Part shown: piece after piece, positions 1 to 6,119 of the stretch | Position numbering within the stretch: the stretch's first letter is position 1 | Layout: each line of letters begins with the position of its first letter | Assembly: GCA_035299505.1 (NCBI GenBank) | Contig: DATGWL010000217.1 | Location: forward strand, 1-16,221 | Reading direction: 5' to 3' | Source: M3007 sp035299505 | GTDB lineage: Bacteria > Bacteroidota > Bacteroidia > Chitinophagales > Saprospiraceae | DNA length: 16,221 nucleotides | Notes under the pieces: generated by a model | Databases searched by the model: none | What the model saw: only the letters and a program-made list of their open reading frames with translations | What the model was told of the DNA's origin: nothing | Position numbers and translations under genes: made by a program

Positions 1-1390
1 TTTTAGGCGGACGGGCAGCCTTGGCCTGCCGTATGTATTCCTGATAGGTAGTTTTCAGTTCTTCATCCAATTGGAAACCGGCATTTCGCAAACCATCCTC
101 GAGTGAAATGGTGTAGGCTTCATTAACATCGCCGCTACCTGTTCCGCCGGAAATCAGGTCGTAGGAGGTATTGCCAAAAGCGGCCACCTGTTTGATTTCT
201 TTGCGTATAGGGAGGGCGTTTCCTTGGTTTTTAAGCAAAATCATGCCTTCGCTGGCCACATTTCTGGCTACTTCTGCATGCGCTTTTAAATCAGGTTTGT
301 TGGATGCAACCCTGCCCTGATATGTGCCTGTTTTTTGAATCAGGTCCAGGAGCCGGCTCACGTTTACATCCAACGCAGCGCTTGTCAGGCTGCCATCTTT
401 CAGGGCATTTTCTACGGCTTCAATTTGTTTTGGAGTGCCGGGCATGATCAGGTCGTTGCCCGCTTTTAACTGGTCGGGAGCAATTTTTCCACCAAACCAA
501 TCGGTCATAACCAAGCCATCAAATCGCCATTCCTTGCGCAGGATTTGGGTAAGCAAATCAGGGCTTTCGGAGGTGTAAACGCCGTTGATCTTGTTGTAGG
601 AAGACATAACCGTCCAGGGGTTACTCTCTTTGACAGCAATTTGGAAGCCTTTGAGGTATATTTCACGCAGCGCTCTTTCGCTAACTATCGTATTCAGGTT
701 CATTCTATTGGTTTCGGAGTTGTTGGCGGCAAAGTGTTTGATGGCTGTGCCAACACCTTTGGATTGAATACCATTCACCAGCGCGGCGGCCATTTTCCCG
801 GAGATAAGCGGATCTTCACTGAAATATTCAAAATTGCGGCCTGCCAATGGATTTCGGTGAATATTCATGGCTGGCGCCAGCAAGACATCCACACCGTAAT
901 CCCGGGCTTCTTCACCCATAGCAGTGCCGATTTGTCCGGCCAGCTCCAGGTTCCAGGTAGAGGCAATCAGGGTGGCTACAGGAAAGGCAGTGCAATAAAA
1001 GGTTTGATCTGGGGCGCTTTTGCGCTTAGGGTTGATGCGCAAACCTGCGGGGCCATCGGCTAAAACGATGGAAGGAATACCAACCCTGGGTATTTCGTAC
1101 AAAATACCTGCAGCGCCTGGCACCTTAGACTCCCCGGCGCCGAAGTTGGCGCCCTGAATATTACCGGTTACGTTTGTGCCGGTGGCCGGTGGGGCAGGGG
1201 CTGTATTGTTGGTATTGATATCGCTCATGCGCATGCCTGTTCCAACCACCAGCCGGGCCTTTTCAGCCGGAGTAAGTGTTTTGAGCAGGGTTTTTCGGGG
1301 AGATTTTCCCAGCATTGGCAAAGTGTTTTGCGCTAAGCCGATATTGGTAAGGAACAGCAGACTGAGTAGGAAAAAATATGAGTATTTCAT
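1..1390 (-). CDS. Glycoside hydrolase family 3 beta-glucosidase, N-terminal part (runs off left edge)
   Basis: The reverse strand reads open from an ATG at 1390 to the window edge, giving 463 residues without a stop. It begins with a Sec signal peptide (KYSYFFLLSLLFLTNIGLA, cleavage near AQ), so the enzyme is exported to the periplasm or beyond. GH3 N-terminal landmarks follow in order: ADGPAGLR with D112 (substrate binding), GRNFEYFSEDP, K218-H219 in KHFAANNSE, and VMTDWFGG with D297, the expected catalytic nucleophile. The GH3 C-terminal domain starts near NVASEGMILLKNQGNALP and is cut by the window edge. GH3 enzymes of this type release glucose or related sugars from the non-reducing ends of beta-linked oligosaccharides; the exact substrate cannot be read from sequence. 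It lies behind the Crp/Fnr gene on the same strand, 147 bp from its stop, with an FNR-type palindrome in the gap. The truncation is a window effect. Confidence 0.93.
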   Translation of the reverse strand, partial: MKYSYFFLLSLLFLTNIGLAQNTLPMLGKSPRKTLLKTLTPAEKARLVVGTGMRMSDINTNNTAPAPPATGTNVTGNIQGANFGAGESKVPGAAGILYEIPRVGIPSIVLADGPAGLRINPKRKSAPDQTFYCTAFPVATLIASTWNLELAGQIGTAMGEEARDYGVDVLLAPAMNIHRNPLAGRNFEYFSEDPLISGKMAAALVNGIQSKGVGTAIKHFAANNSETNRMNLNTIVSERALREIYLKGFQIAVKESNPWTVMSSYNKINGVYTSESPDLLTQILRKEWRFDGLVMTDWFGGKIAPDQLKAGNDLIMPGTPKQIEAVENALKDGSLTSAALDVNVSRLLDLIQKTGTYQGRVASNKPDLKAHAEVARNVASEGMILLKNQGNALPIRKEIKQVAAFGNTSYDLISGGTGSGDVNEAYTISLEDGLRNAGFQLDEELKTTYQEYIRQAKAARPPK

Positions 1391-1410
1391 GCCGGATAAT
1401 GCCAGTTTGG

Positions 1411-1431
1411 CCCGACCACAGGCGTGTCGGG
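1411..1431. repeat. Short inverted repeat upstream of GH3 gene
   Basis: CCCGAC (1411-1416) and GTCGGG (1426-1431) are perfect 6-bp arms around a 9-nt spacer, 20 bp upstream of the GH3 start codon. No T-run follows on either strand, so it is not a convincing terminator. It could be an operator or a leader hairpin. Arms this short can arise by chance. Confidence 0.25.
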
Positions 1432-1507
1432 TAAGGTTGTTGAACAATATGACGAAAATGAAGAGCCCTTCCGGTAACAAAGGTGAAGCAGAATGCGCTT
1501 TACTGCA

Positions 1508-1523
1508 TTTGATAATTATCAAA
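1508..1523. promoter_or_regulatory. Perfect 16-bp palindrome with FNR-type box (candidate Crp/Fnr operator)
   Basis: TTTGATAATTATCAAA is perfectly self-complementary and contains TTGAT-AATT-ATCAA, an exact match to the FNR/Dnr-type consensus TTGATN4ATCAA. It lies 14 bp past the stop codon of the Crp/Fnr-family gene and 117 bp before the GH3 start. The neighbouring regulator carries the E-x-x-S-R recognition residues that read TTGAT in FNR. The T-run flanks the hairpin on the wrong side for a terminator of the leftward genes. Binding by the adjacent regulator and control of the GH3 gene are inferences. Confidence 0.55.
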
Positions 1524-1537
1524 AAATATACAGGAAA

Positions 1538-2101
1538 TCAACGCGCATTTCTTACCCTGCTCAGAGTTTCCTGGGTAATGCCCAAAAATGAGGCGATGTA
1601 GCTCAGGGGAACCCGCTTCAGAATATCCGGAGAGCTGGTTAGGAGTCGCTGGTAGCGCTGGTGAGCATTTTCAAACTGAATACTTTCCATGCGAATTTGC
1701 GAGAGTATCAGCGAGGTGGTGATCATTTTCCGGAATAGTTTTTCTGTTTCTGCGGATTGCTCGCACAACTGCATCAGGTCGTCATGATGCATCATAAATA
1801 CTTCAGAATTTTCCAGGGCATGTATGGCGAGTCTGCTGGGTACACGCTGGAAAAAACTTTGTATGGAAAAAAAGAAATTGTAGTCAAGCGCCAGCCATTC
1901 GGTAATTTCTTTTTCCTCTTTTTGGTAATAAATCCGGACAGCGCCTTTGCCTACAAAATACATGTAGTTACTTACCTGACCGGCTTTTAATAAATGCGCA
2001 CCTTTTTCGTAAGTTGTTGATTTCCATATGGATAGGAACTCGGCCATGCCTGACTCCGACATGGGGTACATTTGGGCAATACGGGCAACTAATTCCTCCA
2101 T
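1538..2101 (-). CDS. Crp/Fnr-family transcriptional regulator
   Basis: A 187-residue protein of the Crp/Fnr superfamily. Residues about 15-110 form a cyclic-nucleotide-binding-like beta-roll (YEKGAHLLKAGQVSNYMYFV, then GAVRIYY). A dimerisation helix follows (about 112-150), and the C-terminal winged helix ends in SYIASFLGITQETLSRVR. Recognition-helix residues E178, S181 and R182 match the FNR pattern rather than the CRP pattern (RE..GR). There is no N-terminal cysteine cluster, so it is not an Fe-S oxygen sensor like FNR; its ligand is unknown. An in-frame ATG at 2179 would add 26 residues. I prefer 2101 because the family begins with such a helix and because a promoter-like TATCTTGG lies 4 nt upstream of this ATG. 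It is divergent from the His-rich lipoprotein and upstream of the GH3 gene on the same strand. Confidence 0.9.
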   Translation of the reverse strand: MEELVARIAQMYPMSESGMAEFLSIWKSTTYEKGAHLLKAGQVSNYMYFVGKGAVRIYYQKEEKEITEWLALDYNFFFSIQSFFQRVPSRLAIHALENSEVFMMHHDDLMQLCEQSAETEKLFRKMITTSLILSQIRMESIQFENAHQRYQRLLTSSPDILKRVPLSYIASFLGITQETLSRVRNAR

Positions 2102-2105
2102 GGTG

Positions 2106-2113
2106 CCAAGATA
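2106..2113 (-). promoter_or_regulatory. Candidate -7 element for the Crp/Fnr gene
   Basis: On the minus strand TATCTTGG followed by C matches the Bacteroidota -7 consensus TAnnTTTG with one mismatch. It sits 4 nt before the ATG at 2101. If real, the mRNA is nearly leaderless, as also appears to be the case for mevalonate kinase and lpxH here. No convincing -33 element was found, only a TTTC at about 19 nt spacing. Confidence 0.3.
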
Positions 2114-2166
2114 ATGCCCTGGCAGATGTTGAGAAAATTTGCACAAAATATGCGTGCCTGCGCAAC

Positions 2167-2185
2167 CGGGTACAACCATTACCCG
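2167..2185. promoter_or_regulatory. Inverted repeat CGGGTA-N7-TACCCG in divergent intergenic region
   Basis: Perfect 6-bp arms (2167-2172 and 2180-2185) surround a 7-nt spacer. The repeat lies between the Crp/Fnr start at 2101 and the lipoprotein start at 2237, the usual place for an operator acting on one or both divergent genes. It does not resemble the FNR-type palindrome at 1508, so a different regulator would be expected. The site is short and the function is inferred. Confidence 0.3.
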
Positions 2186-2236
2186 TGTGGTATAATATCA
2201 GGCAATGATGCCTTTATTTAACCTTCTTGCTTTTAT

Positions 2237-2587
2237 ATGAAGAATTTGTTTTTGACCTTGGCAGTAGGGCTGGTGGTAGTCCTTTTTTCCTGCCAAAAGG
2301 ATCCTTTGAACCCGGATGCTGCCTTTTCTGATCTGATCGCTTCTGAGCGCGGCGGTGGCCACGGTCATCACCACGACACCCTTTTTGTACATGATTCGCT
2401 GCATCATCACCACGATAGCTTACATGTGCATGATTCCCTGCATGTGCATCATTTTGATAGCCTGCATGTGCACCACGACAGCCTTCACGTACATGACACA
2501 ATCCAGCATCCTCATGATACGACCGGACACGGAGGACATGGAGGCGGACACGGTGGTGGTCATGGTCACCACGGACATGGTGGATAA
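2237..2587 (+). CDS. Histidine-rich repeat lipoprotein of unknown family
   Basis: This 116-residue protein begins with a lipoprotein signal peptide (KNLFLTLAVGLVVVLFS) and a lipobox cysteine at C19 (LFSCQKD), so it should be lipid-anchored in the envelope. A short linker (about 20-41) leads to residues 42-116, which hold 28 histidines. Residues 53-86 are five tandem units: DSLHHHH, DSLHVH, DSLHVHHF, DSLHVHH and DSLHVH. They are flanked by degenerate units DTLFVH and DTIQHPH. The tail (97-116) is almost pure Gly and His. Alternating H-x-H residues strongly suggest binding of divalent metals such as Zn, Ni, Cu or Co, but no metal transporter or metal regulator is adjacent. I do not recognise a named family. 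The gene is divergent from the Crp/Fnr gene. The open frames on the opposite strand are a by-product of the repeat composition. Confidence 0.82.
   Translation: MKNLFLTLAVGLVVVLFSCQKDPLNPDAAFSDLIASERGGGHGHHHDTLFVHDSLHHHHDSLHVHDSLHVHHFDSLHVHHDSLHVHDTIQHPHDTTGHGGHGGGHGGGHGHHGHGG
2393..2494 (+). repeat. Tandem D-S-L-H-x-H coding repeats
   Basis: Five in-frame units of 18-24 bp encode the DSLHVH-type repeats of the His-rich lipoprotein. Units share blocks such as ctgcatgtgca but differ at synonymous positions (gattcgctg, gatagctta, gattccctg, gatagcctg, gacagcctt). That suggests old repeats kept at protein level rather than a very recent expansion. Unit length varies by one or two residues. Confidence 0.8.
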
Positions 2588-2787
2588 GAGATGGATTCAA
2601 TTTGTGTCTTGTGTTGACTTTTTAAGGCTTTTGGATCATTCTATTGTCCTTGTTTAGCATAATTTGCCCCTTTGTCCTGAATACGTTTGGCTGGTAAGAT
2701 ATTCAAATGATTCAGGGCAGGGGGATTTTCCATTCCATGCAGCTGCCCTAAGAGCTATAATGCTGCTTTCATTCAACTTCATCAACT
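2588..2787. other. Intergenic region upstream of CotH gene
   Basis: These 200 bases have no convincing gene. I see a TAATTTG (2660-2666) that loosely resembles a -7 element, and GGGCAG/CTGCCC arms (2715-2720, 2743-2748) separated by 22 nt with no T-run. Neither is strong. Separate transcription of the CotH gene is likely given the gap size, but no promoter can be named with confidence. Confidence 0.4.
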
Positions 2788-5136
2788 ATGAAAGGAATTG
2801 TTTTTCTGATTGGTTTTTCATTGGGTGTTACCATCACAACAATGAATGCTCAGGATCTCCCCAGCACAATGTATTTTGCTGAAAATGAGCATATTTTATA
2901 TACTAATGGCAGGAATGCATCAGGTTTTTACGACGAATCTACATTCCGTGAAATCCAGCTTTGGTTTGATCAGCCAGACTTCTGGCAATTGATGAAGAAC
3001 AACTATACCAGCAAAACGGATATTCCGGCCACTATGATTGTGGAGAACGACACCTTTTATAACGTAGGTGTGCGTTTTAAAGGGAATACATCCTACCAGC
3101 AGGTTCAGAATTCTGACAAAAAATCTTTCAATATCACCCTGGATGCCTTTGTGGCTGGTCAAGACATTGATGGATACTCCACCATCAACCTGAACAACGC
3201 TTTTGAGGACGCTTCCTTTATGCGTGAAGTATCATACCTGCACCAGATCAGACGCCATATTCCGGCAGCCAAGGCAAATTTTGTCCACTTGACAATAAAT
3301 GGTATCAACTGGGGTGTTTATCCGAATGTACAACAAATCAATGGAGATTACCTCGAAGAATGGTTCTTCAGTAACGATGGCACGCGCTGGCGTGCAGATC
3401 GTCCGTCTGGTGGCGGTGGCCCGGGCGGAGGTGGTTGGGGCGATGGTACGGCAGGCCTGAACTACCTGGGGGCAGATACTACTACCTATAAGCAATATTA
3501 CACGCTGAAATCTACCAGCAAAACCAACCCTTGGGATGACCTGGTAAACACCTGTAATGTGTTGAATACCACTCCTTTAAGCAATCTGGAAACCGAAATA
3601 AGCGAGGTGATGGACCTCGATCGTACACTTTGGTTTCTGGCTTCAGAAATTGCCTTTTCTGACGACGACAGCTACGTTTTCAAAGGCAAAATGGACTACT
3701 ATCTGTATTGGGATCCGGAAACCCAGCGCATGACGCCTCTGGAATTTGACGGCAATTCTGCCATGAAATCCAATGCAACAAACTGGGGGGTGTTTTACAA
3801 CGAAACCAAAGTCAATTACCCACTGCTTAATCGCCTGCTGGCAGTGCCAAGCATCCGTCAGCGTTATCTGGCGCATTTCAGAACCTTGATGGCAGATGAA
3901 ATGAATACCACGGAATTTAATGCCCTGGTAGATTCATACGATGCATTGATAAATGCTGCTGTATTGGCTGATACCAAAAAGCTGTACACCAATGCGCAGT
4001 ACAATACAGAAAAACAAACCATCAAAAATTTTGTCAATACGCACCGAAATAACCTGTTGAATAACAGTGAAATCAATGCTGTTGGGCCCAGCATCAACGG
4101 TGTGAGCACGCAAACTCAGGCAGGCGAATGGGCAGATCCTGCTGCATATGAAGCAGTGACCGTTCGGGCCAATATTACTTCACCGGTAAACGGTATCTCT
4201 GAAGTAACCTTGTTCTACTGCCCGGGCGCTTATGGCCATTTTGCTAAAACTACCATGTACGACGATGGCCAGCATAATGATGGCGCCGCTTCTGATGGTG
4301 TTTTTGGCGCCTCAATTCCTGGTTTTGCTACCGGTACATTGGTGCGTTTCTACGTTCAGGCAGCAGCTAACAATACGGCAAAAACCCTCACATATTACCC
4401 AGTAGGCGCAGAACATGATGTGTTTTACTACTATGTAGGTGCGGCATGGGTGCTGAATCCGCCTGTGGTAATCAATGAGGTGATGGCATCCAACGCTACT
4501 ACCGCTGCTGATGAGGCTGGTGAATATGAAGACTGGATTGAATTGCACAACCTGACCAATGCGGCGGTTGACTTAACGGAATATGCATTGTCTGACAATC
4601 CAACTAATCTGCGCAAATGGGTTTTCCCTGCCGGAACCGTTATTCCTGCAAATGGCTACCTGATTATCTGGGCTGACGAAGATGCCGATCAGGGGCCCCT
4701 GCACGCCAGTTTCAAATTGTCGGCCTCCGGCGAAACGCTAAGCCTGGTTGATCCACAAAGTGCTTTTCTGGATAATATTTCCTTCGATGAACAGGTAACG
4801 GATCAGGGCTATGCCCGCCTGCCCAACGGTACAGGTCCGTTTGTTATCAAGGAGCCTACCTTTGGCGCTTTCAATGGCACCGTTCCAACGGTAGAACCTG
4901 ATGCTGCCCGAAATGCCGAAATGGCCATTAGCCCCAATCCTTCACACGATCAGGTTCAGATTGTGTTGAATGGGGAAAACGTGAGTGGCCAGCTTTCTGT
5001 TTATAATATGCTGGGTGAGTTGGTAACTGAAATGGCTGCCGCGCCGGTTCAAGCCCTGCAAGTGGCAGACTGGACTCCCGGGGTGTACTTCGTACAATGG
5101 GGAAGTCTGAGTACCAAACTCATCATCGCACAATAG
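2788..5136 (+). CDS. T9SS-secreted CotH kinase family protein with lamin tail domain
   Basis: This 782-residue multidomain secreted protein has a signal peptide (KGIVFLIGFSLGVTITTMNA) cleaved near residue 21. Residues about 50-410 form a CotH domain: GVRFKGNTSYQ, KKSFNITLD, LNNAFEDASFMREV, then LEFDGNSAM with D321, which matches the conserved acidic metal or catalytic position of CotH kinases. A Gly-rich loop (SGGGGPGGGGWGDG) interrupts the domain near residues 206-220. About 440-555 is a beta-sandwich segment containing MYDDGQHNDGAASDGVFG. About 560-690 is a lamin tail domain (VVINEVMASN, EDWIELHNLT, GYLIIWAD). The end (about 712-782) is a type A T9SS sorting domain (ISPNPSHD, YNMLGELV, GVYFVQW, KLIIAQ). 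CotH proteins are atypical secreted kinases, but the substrate here is unknown. It is followed 52 bp later by another T9SS protein, possibly co-transcribed. Confidence 0.93.
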   Translation: MKGIVFLIGFSLGVTITTMNAQDLPSTMYFAENEHILYTNGRNASGFYDESTFREIQLWFDQPDFWQLMKNNYTSKTDIPATMIVENDTFYNVGVRFKGNTSYQQVQNSDKKSFNITLDAFVAGQDIDGYSTINLNNAFEDASFMREVSYLHQIRRHIPAAKANFVHLTINGINWGVYPNVQQINGDYLEEWFFSNDGTRWRADRPSGGGGPGGGGWGDGTAGLNYLGADTTTYKQYYTLKSTSKTNPWDDLVNTCNVLNTTPLSNLETEISEVMDLDRTLWFLASEIAFSDDDSYVFKGKMDYYLYWDPETQRMTPLEFDGNSAMKSNATNWGVFYNETKVNYPLLNRLLAVPSIRQRYLAHFRTLMADEMNTTEFNALVDSYDALINAAVLADTKKLYTNAQYNTEKQTIKNFVNTHRNNLLNNSEINAVGPSINGVSTQTQAGEWADPAAYEAVTVRANITSPVNGISEVTLFYCPGAYGHFAKTTMYDDGQHNDGAASDGVFGASIPGFATGTLVRFYVQAAANNTAKTLTYYPVGAEHDVFYYYVGAAWVLNPPVVINEVMASNATTAADEAGEYEDWIELHNLTNAAVDLTEYALSDNPTNLRKWVFPAGTVIPANGYLIIWADEDADQGPLHASFKLSASGETLSLVDPQSAFLDNISFDEQVTDQGYARLPNGTGPFVIKEPTFGAFNGTVPTVEPDAARNAEMAISPNPSHDQVQIVLNGENVSGQLSVYNMLGELVTEMAAAPVQALQVADWTPGVYFVQWGSLSTKLIIAQ

Positions 5137-5188
5137 AATACCCCCGATACGCTTGATTGCAACAAACACAACTTAACTAGTTTTTATC

Positions 5189-5992
5189 GTGAAACGCACA
5201 CTTTTATCGTCTTCAATCCTGCTTTTTGGCCTCTGGTTTGGCCTGACCAACTCCATGCGCGATCCCAACAATCCACCCACTGGTAAAACCGGAGCTCCCG
5301 GTGAAAATACCTGTGCACAGGCGGATTGCCACTCCGGTGGATCTTTTACCGGTACTGTAACCATTTCAGGGGTGCCTGATACGGTTGTTGCCAATACCAC
5401 CTACACCATCACTCTGACTAACGCCAGCAACGCGGCCAGGGCTGGGTTTCAATTGACTTGTTTAGACAATGCCAACGCTATGTGTGGAACCCTGACTGCT
5501 GGTACAGGAGTAAGCATTGGTAGTGGGGCTGCAGGCAAGAAATATGCCCGTCAATCTTCTCCCAAATTGTTGTCTAACGGCAGTACTTCCTGGACGTTCA
5601 CCTGGAAAGCCCCCGCCAGTGCATCAGCTAACAAAGCAACTTTTTACTTTGTAAGCCTTTGTGCCAATAACAATGGCCAAAAAACGGGTGATAACGTATT
5701 GGTGTCAACCAAACCTATTGTTTTCCAAACCACTTCGGCTGCGGGCGAACCTGCTCAGGAGGCGGCTGTAACTTTCTTCCCAACCCTCGTGCAGGAAAAC
5801 CAGATTCAGGTAAACCTGCTGGATGCCACAAGCGGAAGACTGCAAGTGTTTGACAACAGTGGCAAGCTGGTGCTGGAGCAAAATCTGGAACAGGAAAATA
5901 CGGTAAACACCAACAACCTGCCTAAAGGCCTGTACAATGCCCTGATTGAGGCAGAAGGCAAAAAAGCAGTTAAAAAATTCCTGGTTCAGTAG
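5189..5992 (+). CDS. T9SS-secreted choice-of-anchor V / reelin-like domain protein with CX4CH motif
   Basis: This 267-residue exported protein is read from a GTG at 5189, which places the signal peptide (KRTLLSSSILLFGLWFGLTNS) at the N-terminus; no ATG gives a complete one. Near the mature start is GAPGENTCAQADCHSGG, with C42, C47 and H48. This family usually has a cytochrome-like CxxCH after G-x-PG-E/D, and here it is CX4CH, which could hold a heme c as in some cytochromes c3. Residues about 50-182 form a beta-rich domain (FTGTVTISGVP, AGFQLTCLD, WTFTWKAP, FYFVSLCANNNGQ). Residues about 195-267 are a T9SS sorting domain (LQVFDNSGKLV, LPKGLYNALI, VKKFLVQ). It lies 52 bp after the CotH gene and ends at a strong terminator. 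Its role is unknown; a surface or extracellular adhesive or electron-transfer function is speculative. Confidence 0.82.
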   Translation: MKRTLLSSSILLFGLWFGLTNSMRDPNNPPTGKTGAPGENTCAQADCHSGGSFTGTVTISGVPDTVVANTTYTITLTNASNAARAGFQLTCLDNANAMCGTLTAGTGVSIGSGAAGKKYARQSSPKLLSNGSTSWTFTWKAPASASANKATFYFVSLCANNNGQKTGDNVLVSTKPIVFQTTSAAGEPAQEAAVTFFPTLVQENQIQVNLLDATSGRLQVFDNSGKLVLEQNLEQENTVNTNNLPKGLYNALIEAEGKKAVKKFLVQ

Positions 5993-6028
5993 CCTTTAGC
6001 TGGATTTACCGGCTAAATTACATTTTGA

Positions 6029-6087
6029 AGGCGGGTGCTTATTAAGTCGTAACTTGAATGACTTATTAGGCGCCCGCCTCCATTTTT
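6029..6087 (+). terminator. Intrinsic terminator after the T9SS pair
   Basis: Arms 6029-6048 and 6060-6079 can form a 20-bp stem with two G-U pairs and one U-U mismatch. The loop is 11 nt, the base is GC-rich (GGCGGG/CCCGCC), and CATTTTTG follows with five T at 6083-6087. It lies 36 bp past the stop of the choice-of-anchor V gene. It also shows that the in-frame ATG at 6054, which falls in the loop, is not the mevalonate kinase start. Confidence 0.85.
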
Positions 6088-6102
6088 GCCCGGCGCTTGC
6101 AG

Positions 6103-6110
6103 TACCTTCG
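6103..6110 (+). promoter_or_regulatory. Candidate -7 element for mevalonate kinase
   Basis: TACCTTCG followed by C matches TAnnTTTG with one mismatch. It lies between the terminator and the ATG at 6120, 9 nt before the start codon. The short spacing is like that at lpxH. A clear -33 partner is not visible because the terminator occupies that stretch. Confidence 0.35.
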
Positions 6111-6119
6111 CAGCTGACC

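Noticed and set aside
545..1063. 172-codon plus-strand open frame
   Set aside because: It lies entirely opposite the GH3 gene, whose minus-strand frame shows signal peptide and catalytic motifs. The plus-strand translation has no recognisable feature.
1176..1601. 141-codon plus-strand open frame across the GH3 start and regulator end
   Set aside because: It overlaps two well-supported minus-strand genes and the palindrome between them, with no protein features.
2198..2600. Minus-strand open frames opposite the His-rich lipoprotein
   Set aside because: They are caused by the repetitive His/Asp/Gly codons of the real gene; their translations are low-complexity and lack any start context or domain.
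2664..2882. 72-codon plus-strand frame before and across the CotH start
   Set aside because: It overlaps the CotH signal peptide in another frame and has no features. A 22-nt-spaced GGGCAG/CTGCCC pair inside it also lacks a T-run and is not a terminator.
5157..5185. TTG-N18-TAGTTTTT as promoter of the choice-of-anchor V gene
   Set aside because: The last base of the -7 element is wrong, and the element ends only 3 nt before the GTG; A/T-rich chance matches are likely here.
6054..6119. N-terminal extension of mevalonate kinase from ATG 6054
   Set aside because: The codons fall inside a strong terminator hairpin, and family members begin near SAKLLLFGEH.
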